Positions 42,440 through 51,694 of a stretch of 63,143 nt of DNA are shown here, piece after piece; positions within the stretch are counted from its first letter, which is position 1, and every line of letters begins with the position of its first letter. The stretch spans positions 1 through 63,143 of the forward strand of contig CALWSU010000011.1 in assembly GCA_944384295.1 (NCBI GenBank), given 5' to 3'. The position numbers and the translations under genes were made by a program. The notes beneath the pieces were generated by a model. It ran no database searches and had not been told where the DNA came from. It worked only from the letters and a program-made list of their open reading frames with translations. The stretch is from an uncultured Lachnospiraceae bacterium. Lineage in GTDB: Bacteria > Bacillota > Clostridia > Lachnospirales > Anaerotignaceae.

Positions 42440-44428
42440 TTAGTCGGTATGGATTTGATTTTTACTACTTTGTATTTCTGGTTGTATGGCTGCTGTGGAT
42501 ACAGGTGATAAAACCTGATCGAACAATATGAAATATTCCCAGCCTTTCAAAAATAAAATCTGCTCATGTAATGTATTGGGTAAATCGGTCAAATAATTGC
42601 CGTTTGCATCTACACAGGCTAGGTCTGCGATGACAGGATATTGTTTTCGTATGGTATTGATGGTATCAAATAAAGGAGAAAGACCATCTAAACCAATCAA
42701 TTCCGTAGTCAATGCACCTAAATAAAATGCACTGATTTGTCCATTTTCTGGCAATGCAGCAGCATCGACTTGTGCGGAAAAATCACACTGCGCAGCAGCG
42801 GCATCATTTGCCCATATCACATATGGTGTTTCAAATACTGCCATTTGCTCTTCTAAACTGCCATTCAAATTGATAGGATAATCCAAAATATCAAAAAAAT
42901 CCATGCCATTGCTGAAACCAGGCAAATGGTCACCAAAATAAACTAATACAATGGGTTCTGTGCTTTGTTCGGCATAAGAAACCAATCGCCCTAATTCTCG
43001 GTCAGCATCAGCTACACCAGAAAAATATTGCGTGAGCATGTCGCTTTCTGTATCACTTAAAGGTACATCTGTCACGAAATTCTGCGCAAGGTCATTATAT
43101 TTTTTCTCATAAGGCGCATGGTTTTGTATGGTAACCGTAAAAGAAAACAAAGGTGTATCTGACGTTTGTATCTGTTCTTCTAGTACGGAAATCACTTTAT
43201 CTATGGTAGCTGTTTCATTGACATAGCCGCCATAGCCTTGCGTTTGTAAATTGAAAGAATCCTCTAAGAAATAGGTATGGGCAAAGCCTAAATCAGGATA
43301 AACATTATTACGATTATAAAACCAAGCATCTCCTGGATGTATTGCAGCAGTGTCATAGCCTATGGTTTGTAGGCGGTAAGGCAATGCGTCAATATCTTTA
43401 TGGATAAAAGAATATGTAGGCTGCGTGGAGGCAAGAAAACGGGTGGATAATCCGGTTAAAACATCATATTCTGTATTAGAAGTACCACCACCATAATTGG
43501 GGACTACAATATGACCGCTGACAGCGTTTTCTTGTGCGCAGAGTGCGCGGAAATTTTCCATAGGGTCTACATAACCATCAAAGGAAATATGTTCGTTTTC
43601 GCTTAAGTCAGAATATGCTTCTCCCATAATCATGATAATATGAGGCAGTGTGTCTGTCACAGATGTGACAGGTGTGGTTTCTGTATAAATAGAGCGATAT
43701 GTGGTTGCATTATAATCTAACGGCGCCTTCAGTCGCATGGCATTGAGCTGATGGAAGAAAGAATATGCCAAACCGCGAGAATTATATTGATTGACTTGGA
43801 AAAAGGCGTTGCCATATATAGGATAGCTTTCATATTGCTCTGTATCGGCATATACGGTGGTATTGAGGATACCGCCAGCCAATATACAGGTACATACACC
43901 AATCAAGCGTATATGCCATTTTGGACGTGGTGCTGCAAAAAAACAAAATACGAATACCAATAATAAAATACAAAATAAAATCAAGCCAAAAATCAAAATG
44001 ACTGTAGAAACAGGAAAAGTTTTGAAAATAGAAAGCGCTTCTTTAATCAATGTAAAATCGGTAGGCAATAAAGGTTCCTGTCGAATGGATACTTTCATAG
44101 TATCTGCAATAGAGCAGATACACCATATCACATTGACAAATAATGCAGTAAATAATGCACGACCTGTGAGGAAGTAGACCAAAGCGACTGCCAAAAGTGC
44201 AGGAAGGATATTCCAAAGATATAATTCCATATTTTGCTGCATCAATGCTGTAATCTCGTCGCGTTCGGTTGTCGTAAGATGCAGCATGAGAAAACTAGCC
44301 AATAAAGCAGAGGCGAGCAAAAATAAGGCAATCAAAACAGGGTGCGCACACATGCGAGAATAGTAATATTGTAAGCGAGAAATGGGTTTTTCTAAAAATC
44401 GTTTGTAATAGGTTTGTAGGTGTGACAA
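42440..44428 (-). CDS. LTA synthase-family membrane sulfatase
   Basis: Protein of 662 residues. Five N-terminal membrane helices (to about residue 190) are followed by an extracellular alkaline-phosphatase-like domain. Family motifs: IIMIMGEAYSDL (metal site), VVPNYGGGTSNTEYDVLTG with the catalytic Thr equivalent, HPGDAWFYNR and YFGDHLPGF (metal-binding Asp-His). LTA synthases transfer glycerol phosphate from phosphatidylglycerol to a polymer; related enzymes modify other surface glycans. The start is TTG at 44428, 8 bases from AAGGAGG (44443-44437); upstream in-frame ATG codons have no site. Its 3' end abuts the element copy A hairpin. Confidence 0.88.
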   Translation of the reverse strand: MSHLQTYYKRFLEKPISRLQYYYSRMCAHPVLIALFLLASALLASFLMLHLTTTERDEITALMQQNMELYLWNILPALLAVALVYFLTGRALFTALFVNVIWCICSIADTMKVSIRQEPLLPTDFTLIKEALSIFKTFPVSTVILIFGLILFCILLLVFVFCFFAAPRPKWHIRLIGVCTCILAGGILNTTVYADTEQYESYPIYGNAFFQVNQYNSRGLAYSFFHQLNAMRLKAPLDYNATTYRSIYTETTPVTSVTDTLPHIIMIMGEAYSDLSENEHISFDGYVDPMENFRALCAQENAVSGHIVVPNYGGGTSNTEYDVLTGLSTRFLASTQPTYSFIHKDIDALPYRLQTIGYDTAAIHPGDAWFYNRNNVYPDLGFAHTYFLEDSFNLQTQGYGGYVNETATIDKVISVLEEQIQTSDTPLFSFTVTIQNHAPYEKKYNDLAQNFVTDVPLSDTESDMLTQYFSGVADADRELGRLVSYAEQSTEPIVLVYFGDHLPGFSNGMDFFDILDYPINLNGSLEEQMAVFETPYVIWANDAAAAQCDFSAQVDAAALPENGQISAFYLGALTTELIGLDGLSPLFDTINTIRKQYPVIADLACVDANGNYLTDLPNTLHEQILFLKGWEYFILFDQVLSPVSTAAIQPEIQSSKNQIHTD

Positions 44429-44606
44429 AAGATTGACCTCCTTAAAAACAAATCCTGTATAAAAATATAAATATACGTGATTTTTTAAAATAAAATGTGC
44501 CACAATGCGGGTATTATAATGGATTTTGTATCAAAAGTAAAGCGACAAAGAGAATTTATAATCAAAAAACAAGAATTGCCAGAAGTTCGACAGAAAAAAA
44601 TAAAAA

Positions 44607-44640
44607 ATACGTCTGACAAAATATGAACTGTCAGACGTAT
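44607..44640. terminator. locus-B hairpin, first copy
   Basis: ATACGTCTGACA (44607-44618) pairs with TGTCAGACGTAT (44629-44640). The left flank is A-rich, so on the minus strand the stem is followed by T residues, as a terminator for the minus-strand genes to the right would be. A second copy lies at 44871. Confidence 0.75.
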
Positions 44641-44870
44641 CAGATTATAGACAAACTAGGTTTTACACCTTTTTCAAGTACGCGGAAGGGTTTGGGAAAC
44701 GAAGCGTTTCCCAATCGGAATCCGCAGTCGGAATTCATTTCCGACGAGGAAAAGCTGGAGTTTCAAGGCTTTTTAGCCGATGGAACTTCAGCTTTATACT
44801 TCTGTCTACTCGTCAAAGGCTTGAATGAAATGAGCCTTTGACGAAAGGGTGTCGATTTTTCGACACCCTA
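44641..44870 (+). mobile_element. structured intergenic element, copy B (230 nt)
   Basis: Copy B of the element at 42100, same orientation. Shared blocks: TTTTTCAAG-ACGCGGAAGGG; a hairpin TTGGGAAACG/CGTTTCCCAA (44692-44714) replacing the longer branched version in copy A; GTCGGAA/TTCCGAC (44727-44745); AAAGCTGGAGTT/AACTTCAGCTTT (44751-44795), which covaries with copy A; CGTCAAAGGCT/AGCCTTTGACG (44811-44843); AGGGTGTCGA/TCGACACCCT (44846-44869). It lies between the sulfatase start and a small membrane protein gene. Confidence 0.6.
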
Positions 44871-44908
44871 ATACGTCTGACAAAATATGGATGGATTGTC
44901 AGACGTAT
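44871..44908. terminator. locus-B hairpin, second copy
   Basis: The 12-bp stem of 44607 is repeated exactly (44871-44882 with 44897-44908); only the loop differs. On the plus strand it is followed by TTTTTCTTATTTTTTC. It also lies just after the stop of the minus-strand gene at 44914. Confidence 0.75.
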
Positions 44909-44913
44909 TTTTC

Positions 44914-45099
44914 TTATTTTTTCTTATTTTTTTGATCTGGAACGAGCATAAGCCATGCAAAATAAAGCGCTGTAAAAATTAAGGTAAAGGCAATGAATTT
45001 TGCAATGCTGACACCCTGCATCAAGAAAATCAGATTATAGAGCATACTGAATAATAAACCAGATATAAACGCTTTTATGAGTTTATCTTTCCAAGACAT
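44914..45099 (-). CDS. small two-helix membrane protein
   Basis: Protein of 61 residues with two hydrophobic segments (ISGLLFSMLYNLIFLMQGV and FIAFTLIFTALYFAWLML) and a basic C-terminus (DQKNKKK). No family is recognised. GGAGGTAG precedes the ATG at 45099, and it lies 14 bases after the LCP gene stop on the same strand, so it is a genuine member of that operon. A role with the wall-polymer ligases beside it is only inferred from position. Confidence 0.7.
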   Translation of the reverse strand: MSWKDKLIKAFISGLLFSMLYNLIFLMQGVSIAKFIAFTLIFTALYFAWLMLVPDQKNKKK

Positions 45100-45113
45100 G
45101 ATACTACCTCCCG

Positions 45114-46472
45114 TTAGGATTCATTGGTTCCTAATATGATACAGATATCCACACCTGTGGGCAATTCGGAAGGAGCAACTTCTACACGTGCATCAGAGAA
45201 ATAGGAAATCAAATCTTCGCCCATGCCATCTTCACTGACAAGAATACGCGTATAATTATTTTGTGTGCCTGTATAGTTATCAGGTGTGGTGAGCTGGTAG
45301 CCTTCCGCTTTCAAGGTTTCTGTATAACGATTTGCAAGCCCTGTGACGTTGCCGCCATTGCGTACCTGTATGGTATAATTTTTGCTGTCAGAAGCAGTAA
45401 CAGAACCTGTGGTTCCAGCAGAATCGGAAACTGGCGTTTTTTCGCTATAGAAAATTTGATCCACTAAGGCTTCTGTGGCTTCTGGGTCATGAATGAAATA
45501 GGATACATCTCCTACATACTGTCCAGAGCCGGGCAGGGTTTGCATCGTCATTGCGTTCATATCAATTTTTTCGATATAATTGGCATATTTCAAAGCATCT
45601 GTCAAAGAAATATCGGTTTGTACATCTTTGTATAAAATAGAAATATAATCTGGCAGATTGGATAATATGCTTTCGGTGCTTAATACTTTTTCTGCCAAAG
45701 CCTGCAAAAATAATTGCTGTACTTCGATACGTCCTTCGTCACCTGTAGGATATTTACGGAAACGTACCAACTGTTCGGCTTGGTCGCCATTGAGTGTTTG
45801 CAAACCTGCGTCTAAATGAATGTACAAATCTTGTGCAGGGTCTTCATAGTCCATATCTTGTGGTACATCAACTTGTACGCCGCCTACTGCATCTACAATT
45901 TTTCGGAAAGCATCTAAATCAATTTTGATATAATGGTCGATATGGATTCCAAGCAAGTCTTCGATTTGCAGTACTGTATTTTCACAGCAATCATCACCAG
46001 CACTATAGGAATGAATGGCGTTAAGTTTTGTAACAGAATTATAAGAATGACCATTTTCCTCATAGCTTTCTATGACTTCATCGCACACAGACACACGTGT
46101 ATCGCGTGGCAAAGAGAGCAAATCGAGGCTTTGTGCCGCGCTGTCATAATGTACAACAAACATGACGTCAGTACGTGCCCCTTCTTTATCGGTACCAAAA
46201 ACGGCAACATTGAGTTTGATGTCGCGTTGCAGCATAGCATCAAAGAAATTCAAATCGGTGCCACTGGTACCGACATAACCACCAAAAGGAGATTCTCCTG
46301 TGATTTTATAATAAGCGAAAGCCGCGCCGCCAGACAGCACCAAGAATGCCATCACCATAGACAGTACAATCTTAAAAAAAGTACGAATGGGGTGAAACGG
46401 TTTTTTTGGTTTGGGATTGGGACGTCGTCCATTTGTATTTGCCGCATAGTGGCGGCTTTGTTTTTGTGTCAT
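45114..46472 (-). CDS. LCP-family wall polymer ligase with LytR C-terminal domain
   Basis: Protein of 452 residues. A basic cytoplasmic N-terminus (about 32 residues, RRPNPKPKKP) is followed by one membrane helix. The LytR-CpsA-Psr catalytic domain shows VAVFGTDKEGARTDVMF and LLSLPRDTRV, holding the phosphate-binding Arg and Asp residues. After a Ser/Thr linker comes a LytR_C domain (YTIQVRNGGNVTGLANR). LCP enzymes attach teichoic acids or other glycopolymers to peptidoglycan outside the cell. It lies 26 bases after a second LCP gene. Confidence 0.9.
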   Translation of the reverse strand: MTQKQSRHYAANTNGRRPNPKPKKPFHPIRTFFKIVLSMVMAFLVLSGGAAFAYYKITGESPFGGYVGTSGTDLNFFDAMLQRDIKLNVAVFGTDKEGARTDVMFVVHYDSAAQSLDLLSLPRDTRVSVCDEVIESYEENGHSYNSVTKLNAIHSYSAGDDCCENTVLQIEDLLGIHIDHYIKIDLDAFRKIVDAVGGVQVDVPQDMDYEDPAQDLYIHLDAGLQTLNGDQAEQLVRFRKYPTGDEGRIEVQQLFLQALAEKVLSTESILSNLPDYISILYKDVQTDISLTDALKYANYIEKIDMNAMTMQTLPGSGQYVGDVSYFIHDPEATEALVDQIFYSEKTPVSDSAGTTGSVTASDSKNYTIQVRNGGNVTGLANRYTETLKAEGYQLTTPDNYTGTQNNYTRILVSEDGMGEDLISYFSDARVEVAPSELPTGVDICIILGTNES

Positions 46473-46498
46473 GTAATCACCTATTTGTTATTATAGTT

Positions 46499-47869
46499 TC
46501 ATTGTGTATCATAAGAATCTGAACTACGATTGGTATTGTGATACGTTGTAGTATTGGTATCGTTTTGCTGATTCTGCAAATCATCTAAACTATCTGAATC
46601 ATCTGAACCATCTGAATGGCTGTAACTGCTTGTACCATTTGTACTATTTGTATTATTTGTACCATTTGAGCCATTTGTGTCATCGGTATAGATATCTTCT
46701 GTAGAAACAGGCGGTTCAATACCATAAATCCGATAATCAATCAATGTTTTTGTGCCTTCTTCATCCAAATCATAATATGCACCGCCTTCACCTGGCACGG
46801 TGTCCATAGTAACAGTGGCAGGATTGAGTTTTGCCACATAAGGTGCATAATGCAAAGCTTCACTTAATGGCATATTGGTTTCGCTTTTCTCTAATCCAAT
46901 TTTGATGAGGCTATCCAGATTTTTCAGCAAAATATCACTGCTGCTGAGTTGTTCTATCATAGCTTGCAAAAATGCTTGCTGCACTTCGATACGTTTGATG
47001 TCACCTTGTGCATAACCAGAACGATAACGCACTAACATTTCGGCTTTTTCCCCATCTAATGTCTGTAAGCCGGGGTACAAATCAATGTACAATCCTTGTT
47101 CGGGGTCACTATAATATAAACGTTCTTCTACGTTAAATTCTACGCCACCCATGGCATCGACTAATTCCTTAAACGCGTCTAAATCTATCTTGACATAATA
47201 ATCAATATCAATATTTAAAAGAGATTCTAACATAGCAACAGAGAATGTACAGCGATTGCCTTCTCCAGCATAAGCGTGCACTTCCGTCAATTTGCATTGA
47301 CCATATACGCCATTGCGCTCTGGTACAGTACGGTCATGTTCTTCCAGATAAGATATCATATCATCTGTCATGGTGACGCGTGTATCACGTGGTACAGAAA
47401 TCAGACTAAGCTTTTGGTCTTTGGTATGGAAGCTGGCAATGATATTGACATCTGTACGAAAACCATCTTTATCTGTGCCAAAGATGGCAATATTGAGCAT
47501 TTCATCTGCTTCGGCTGGAGTTTCGGCAGTAGCAACAAAATCTGATTGTTCTGCCTTGGATTCCCATTGCTTCAAAGAAGCATATAGTTTGACCGCAGCA
47601 AAGCCTATGATGCCAATCAATACCAATATGACGAAAAGCAAAATGACACCGGTTCTACGTTTGCGACGCATTTCGGCTTGCATTTGTCGATTGCGCTGCA
47701 TACGTGCGCCCATTTTGCGTTGTGTTTCTGTATGACGTTTATATTCTTCCTCGGCATGCCGTTTTGCATGATAAGCTTCCTCTTGCCGCCGTTTATGTTG
47801 TTGATGATGATAATTCGGTGGCGTGGATTTTCGGCTTCGATGAGAATAGTCTATCCGATTTTCTTTCAT
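46499..47869 (-). CDS. LCP-family wall polymer ligase with low-complexity C-terminus
   Basis: Protein of 456 residues. A highly charged, Arg- and His-rich N-terminal tail (about 85 residues) precedes one membrane helix (TGVILLFVILVLIGIIGFAAV). The LCP domain has IAIFGTDKDGFRTDVNI and LISVPRDTRVTM. Unlike its neighbour it lacks LytR_C and ends in about 60 residues of Ser, Asn, Thr and Asp encoded by 9-base tandem repeats. Start ATG at 47869 follows GGAG; the frame is open further upstream but overlaps the promoter. Both LCP enzymes probably act on the same or related wall polymers. Confidence 0.9.
   Translation of the reverse strand: MKENRIDYSHRSRKSTPPNYHHQQHKRRQEEAYHAKRHAEEEYKRHTETQRKMGARMQRNRQMQAEMRRKRRTGVILLFVILVLIGIIGFAAVKLYASLKQWESKAEQSDFVATAETPAEADEMLNIAIFGTDKDGFRTDVNIIASFHTKDQKLSLISVPRDTRVTMTDDMISYLEEHDRTVPERNGVYGQCKLTEVHAYAGEGNRCTFSVAMLESLLNIDIDYYVKIDLDAFKELVDAMGGVEFNVEERLYYSDPEQGLYIDLYPGLQTLDGEKAEMLVRYRSGYAQGDIKRIEVQQAFLQAMIEQLSSSDILLKNLDSLIKIGLEKSETNMPLSEALHYAPYVAKLNPATVTMDTVPGEGGAYYDLDEEGTKTLIDYRIYGIEPPVSTEDIYTDDTNGSNGTNNTNSTNGTSSYSHSDGSDDSDSLDDLQNQQNDTNTTTYHNTNRSSDSYDTQ
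46582..46684. repeat. two 9-nt coding tandem repeats in the LCP tail
   Basis: Plus-strand units close to TCATCTGAA (46582-46617, four copies) and NNCATTTGT (46632-46684, about six copies) encode the Asp/Ser and Asn/Gly/Thr runs of the LCP C-terminus. Units of 9 bases change length without a frameshift. Confidence 0.8.
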
Positions 47870-47912
47870 TTTTTCCAATCTCCTAAAGCGCCTGTTTTTG
47901 ACAATACGATTT

Positions 47913-47941
47913 ATTATAACAAATATGGTAGTTTCTGACAA
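47913..47941 (-). promoter_or_regulatory. promoter of the LCP operon
   Basis: On the minus strand TTGTCA (47941-47936) and a perfect TATAAT (47918-47913) are 17 nt apart, 44 bases before the LCP start at 47869. Between here and the terminator at 48144 I see nothing else in the gap. Confidence 0.75.
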
Positions 47942-48143
47942 CGATTGTATCACTTTTTTGCATCGGGAATATGTGCAAAAAAACAAGGAATCTGTACAAA
48001 AATAGGCAGGAATGCACAAGTATCAAACGAAAAATCGTACAGGTTGGGTATCAGAAAAGAAGGGGATATAGTAAAAGCTTACGAGAAAAGAATCTGTTTT
48101 TTAGCGGATTTACTAGAAACACAGCTTTTCGGATAGAAAAATA

Positions 48144-48190
48144 GAAAAAAGCGAAAGCATAACAGAATAGAATCTACTATGACTTTCGCT
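48144..48190 (-). terminator. terminator of the MFS transporter gene
   Basis: AGCGAAAG (48150-48157) pairs with CTTTCGCT (48183-48190). Read on the minus strand it is followed by TTTTTTCTATTTTT. Confidence 0.75.
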
Positions 48191-48218
48191 CAAAAAAAAT
48201 ACAAATGAATTATGCGGA

Positions 48219-49388
48219 TTACCATATCACACCGGTTTTTTCAGTACCGCCAAAAAAGAAGAACATACCCACGAATGCCATTGCGGCAGTGAGCAATATC
48301 GCAATTGTGACGCCACAAAGTTCCATAAAATGACCACACAAAAAACTGCCCAAAATATTACCAATCGTAATGGCAATAGTAATCAAGGCTTGCCCTTTGA
48401 CACGGTCTTGTTCCGGCAAAACGACATTGGCGTAATATACAGAAGCGGGCGCGAATAGCGCAAAAGAAAGCGCTTGTGTCAATAAAGCCAGATACAAAAG
48501 CAACAGATTGCCCGCCAATGGTACGAAAGCGGCTTTGCATACGAAAAAGAAAGCACAAAATCGCAAAACATTGCCACAATCTCGGTTTTTTACCAGACGC
48601 AAAAAGAATATCATGACAACAAATTCAAGCAGGGCAGTATATGCCATGACTTGCCCCAATTCGGCTTCACCTTTTCCGATATGTTCTAAAATTTGAAACA
48701 TATAAGTATTGATGGCACTATGGGACACAAACAGCAGCACAATGCCAATACAAAACAGGCTAAAGCGCGGATAGGCACGCAGCAAAGACAATGTACCTTG
48801 CGAAGAAACACGTGTGCTACCATGTGAACGAATGTCAGGCAATGTACGCAGTAAAATCATACTGCAAAAGCACAAGAAACAACCCAACAATGGCAAACAA
48901 TAAACCGAAAAACGTAATGTGAAATTACCTAGAAATACAGCTAATATCGCATATCCGATGGAGCCAATGCCGCGCGCCAATCCAAAATTGAGTGGATAGC
49001 CATGATTTAACAGCTGCATACCAAGCGCGCTTAACAATGGCTGATACCCCAAATGTAAGAGTATCAATACAGTATAACAGAGTGCGACCAATGGAATGGG
49101 TGTATATGGAAAAATTAATACAATTGCTGGAAGCATAATGAGCAAACAAGCAAAAATCATGAGGGTGCGCAAAGAAAAATGTGTACCACGATCGGCAGCG
49201 GCAGCAGCAAAAGGCTGACAAATAGCAGACAAAGCGCAGGATAAACCAATCAATGTACCAATTTGCCCATTGGAAAAACCACGTTCCAGCAAATACACGG
49301 TTGCAAAGGAATAAATGGGACCATAACTCATCCAATAGCATCCTTGCAACAGACAATAACGATGGGGAACTTTATTTTGTGTATTCAT
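48219..49388 (-). CDS. MFS transporter
   Basis: Protein of 389 residues with about 12 hydrophobic helices. It resembles the MFS_1-like/LacY-type branch (YWMSYGPIYSFATVYLLERGFSNGQIG at the N-terminus, GLARGIGSIGYAI, and LLYLALLTQALSFALFAP in the second half). The substrate is not evident; related proteins carry nucleosides, sugars or drugs. No good ribosome binding site is seen before the ATG at 49388, so the start is less certain than for its neighbours. It follows map by 61 bases on the same strand. Confidence 0.82.
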   Translation of the reverse strand: MNTQNKVPHRYCLLQGCYWMSYGPIYSFATVYLLERGFSNGQIGTLIGLSCALSAICQPFAAAAADRGTHFSLRTLMIFACLLIMLPAIVLIFPYTPIPLVALCYTVLILLHLGYQPLLSALGMQLLNHGYPLNFGLARGIGSIGYAILAVFLGNFTLRFSVYCLPLLGCFLCFCSMILLRTLPDIRSHGSTRVSSQGTLSLLRAYPRFSLFCIGIVLLFVSHSAINTYMFQILEHIGKGEAELGQVMAYTALLEFVVMIFFLRLVKNRDCGNVLRFCAFFFVCKAAFVPLAGNLLLLYLALLTQALSFALFAPASVYYANVVLPEQDRVKGQALITIAITIGNILGSFLCGHFMELCGVTIAILLTAAMAFVGMFFFFGGTEKTGVIW

Positions 49389-49449
49389 AGCATTTATGGT
49401 ATTTGTAATATTGTAGTATTGTAATATTCCGATTTCTGTCTATTCCTGT

Positions 49450-50322
49450 TTAATGTGTAATAACCTCTACACCATCTTCCGTAATAGCAACGGTATATTC
49501 CCATTGTGCAGAAAGAGAACCATCTTCTGTATAAATCGTCCAGCCGTTTTCGGCATCTTGGAAGAAATCTTCTTCTCCTGCGTTGACCATAGGTTCAATG
49601 GTAAATACCATACCAGGTACCAAAAGCATACCTGTATCTTTTTTCCCAATATGGCAAACATAAGGGTCCTCATGAAAATCATTCCCTACGCCATGTCCGC
49701 CGATATCATGTAACACTGTATAACCATGCGCATAGACATGTTTGCTGATGATTTCGCCAATATCGCCCAAATGTCCCCATGGACGTAAAGCAGCCAATGC
49801 CATATCCACCGATTCTTTGGTGACTTCCACAAGTTTTTTTGCTTCTTCGTTGACATTGCCGATACAGAACATACGAGAAGCGTCAGCATAATAGCCATCT
49901 AATATTGTGGTGACATCTACATTGATGATGTCGCCATCTTGTAAAATTTCATCAGGAGAGGGTATGCCATGACAAATGACATCATTGACAGAGGTGCAAA
50001 CACTTTTTGGAAAACCGCAGTAATTCAAAGGGGCTGGAATCCCACCATGCGCAATGGTATAATCATGTACCAGTTTGTTGATATCTTCGGTGGACATGCC
50101 AGCATGTATATTTTGTGCGACCATATCTAAAATTTCGGTATTGAGTTTTCCAGCTTTGCGAATGCCTTCCAGTTGTGCAGGTGTTTTGATGAGTTTATGT
50201 GGTGGTACAGTTTCTCCTTTGGCTTTTAGAGCTGCTAGTTTTTCATCAAAAGCTGCATGACAAGATTTATATTTTTTTCCACTGCCACACCAACAAGGGT
50301 CATTTCTTCCGATTTTATGCAT
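49450..50322 (-). CDS. map: methionine aminopeptidase type I with N-terminal SEC-C motif
   Basis: Protein of 290 residues. The first 25 residues are a SEC-C zinc motif (GRNDPCWCGSGKKYKSCH), as found at the end of SecA and at the start of some clostridial MAPs. The catalytic domain has CHGIPSPDEILQDGDIINVD with the first metal ligands, HDIGGHGVG, FTIEPMV and the final Glu in QWEYTVAITEDG. It removes the initiator Met from nascent proteins. This is a second-type MAP apart from the adk-linked one usual in ribosomal operons, which is not in the window. GGAAG precedes the start. Confidence 0.94.
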   Translation of the reverse strand: MHKIGRNDPCWCGSGKKYKSCHAAFDEKLAALKAKGETVPPHKLIKTPAQLEGIRKAGKLNTEILDMVAQNIHAGMSTEDINKLVHDYTIAHGGIPAPLNYCGFPKSVCTSVNDVICHGIPSPDEILQDGDIINVDVTTILDGYYADASRMFCIGNVNEEAKKLVEVTKESVDMALAALRPWGHLGDIGEIISKHVYAHGYTVLHDIGGHGVGNDFHEDPYVCHIGKKDTGMLLVPGMVFTIEPMVNAGEEDFFQDAENGWTIYTEDGSLSAQWEYTVAITEDGVEVITH

Positions 50323-50353
50323 ATGGATTCTTCCTTTCTACTTTCAATTGATA

Positions 50354-50383
50354 GTGGTATCATTTCCTCAAAAATGATACCAC
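50354..50383. terminator. hairpin between glycerate kinase and map
   Basis: GTGGTATCATTT (50354-50365) pairs exactly with AAATGATACCAC (50372-50383). It follows the glycerate kinase stop on the minus strand. No T run is present on either side, so termination is uncertain. Confidence 0.45.
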
Positions 50384-50410
50384 AAAATAACAGAGCAAAC
50401 AATGATACAA

Positions 50411-51694
50411 TTAGGCATTTTTCTTCTGAGATTCTTTTTCGGAATCAGCGTCTAACAATAGAAAATACAAATCATTGACATTGGTGCCTGTAGGTCCCGT
50501 TATTACAAGAGAGTCTACTTGCTGCAAAGCGTGATACGCATCATTATTGCTTAAGACAGTATCGACAAAGATACCCAAATCTTGCAAACGTTGTGCGGTA
50601 GTGCCATCAACGATAGCACCAGCGGCATCTGTGGGACCATCTGTACCATCTGAACCAACAGCGACAAGCACTGCCTGGGACATACCATCTAAATAAGGTA
50701 CTGCGGCAAGTGCAAGTTCTTGATTGCGTCCGCCTTTCCCGTTTCCTGTCAAATGCACGACAGTTTCGCCACCACAAATGACAGCACATTTTGAGGGGAA
50801 GAAACTTTCGCCTTTTTGCCAAGTTTGTGCCAGAGAACCGAAAAACCGTCCGGCTTCTTTTGCTTCACAATCCAACATGGTAGAAAGTATAAAAGGTGTA
50901 TATCCGAGTGTTTGCGCACAACGAGCAGCGGATTGGCACAATGCAGAAACACTGCCTATGATTTGAATGTTGGCATTTGGTAAAGTTTTTGGGGTTTCTT
51001 CCTGTATTTGCTGCATGATAGCAGGTGTCAAAGTAAGATGATATTTTTCGATAATTGCCAAAGCATCTGCACAAGTAGAAGCATCGGGGCAAGTGGGACC
51101 AGATGCAATCGCATCGACAGGGTCACCTAAAATATCACTTAACGCAATGGTATATACTTTTGCCGGGGCACAAAGTGCGGCGAAACGTCCGCCTTTGACT
51201 GCGGATAAGTGCTTTCTGACAGTATTGATTTCTACAATATTTGCACCGCAAGCCAACAGTTGGCGGTTGACAGATTGAATATCTGTCAGAGATAGTGCGC
51301 CTGCTGGTTTTTCAAACAAAGAAGAACCACCGCCGGAAAGCAAAAAAAGTATCGTATCTTCTTCTGTAAGATTTTGTACATGTTGCAGTATGGTTTCTGT
51401 GGCACGGATACCATTTTCGTCCATGACGGGATGTCCTGCTTCCAAAAGTTGAAATTTTGGAATCGTACCTTTATTATGCAGATATTTTGTTAAAACAATA
51501 CCATGTTCTATTTGTTCCCCCAATGTGTCAAAAGCGGCTTTTGCCATAGTCCAAGCGGCTTTTCCAACAGCAATGACATGCAGTTTTCCACGAAATTGTG
51601 TTTGTGACAATGCTTGTTGTACAGCAGTTTGTGGTAATACACTTTGTATGGCATCAGAAAGTATTGTGTTTGCGTCCTGTAATAAAGAATGCAT
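50411..51694 (-). CDS. glycerate 2-kinase (type 2, MOFRL family)
   Basis: Protein of 427 residues of the DUF4147/MOFRL glycerate kinase family (GckA/TtuD). Landmarks: VIAVGKAAWTMAKAA, LLSGGGSSLFEKP, LSDILGDPVDAIASGPTCPD, NGKGGRNQELALAA and VGSDGTDGPTDAAGAIVDG. It phosphorylates D-glycerate to 2-phosphoglycerate for entry into lower glycolysis. Start ATG at 51694 follows AAGGAAGGAA; an in-frame ATG 7 codons earlier is inside that site. It stands alone, unlinked to other glycerate or tartronate genes. Confidence 0.92.
   Translation of the reverse strand: MHSLLQDANTILSDAIQSVLPQTAVQQALSQTQFRGKLHVIAVGKAAWTMAKAAFDTLGEQIEHGIVLTKYLHNKGTIPKFQLLEAGHPVMDENGIRATETILQHVQNLTEEDTILFLLSGGGSSLFEKPAGALSLTDIQSVNRQLLACGANIVEINTVRKHLSAVKGGRFAALCAPAKVYTIALSDILGDPVDAIASGPTCPDASTCADALAIIEKYHLTLTPAIMQQIQEETPKTLPNANIQIIGSVSALCQSAARCAQTLGYTPFILSTMLDCEAKEAGRFFGSLAQTWQKGESFFPSKCAVICGGETVVHLTGNGKGGRNQELALAAVPYLDGMSQAVLVAVGSDGTDGPTDAAGAIVDGTTAQRLQDLGIFVDTVLSNNDAYHALQQVDSLVITGPTGTNVNDLYFLLLDADSEKESQKKNA

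Noticed and set aside
42198..42443. 81-codon plus-strand frame across element copy A
   Set aside because: It runs through a series of hairpins and has no ribosome site. The homologous part of copy B is read in another frame, so neither translation is conserved.
44623..44841. 72-codon plus-strand frame across element copy B
   Set aside because: Same reason: a by-product of the structured element, starting inside the flanking hairpin.
42100..44870. Group II intron remnant as identity of the element
   Set aside because: Group IIC introns favour terminator hairpins, but no domain V-like hairpin or reverse transcriptase was seen, and introns do not duplicate the hairpin.
47945..48136. 63-codon plus-strand frame in the LCP-MFS gap
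   Set aside because: No ribosome site, and it starts at the LCP promoter; no family resemblance.
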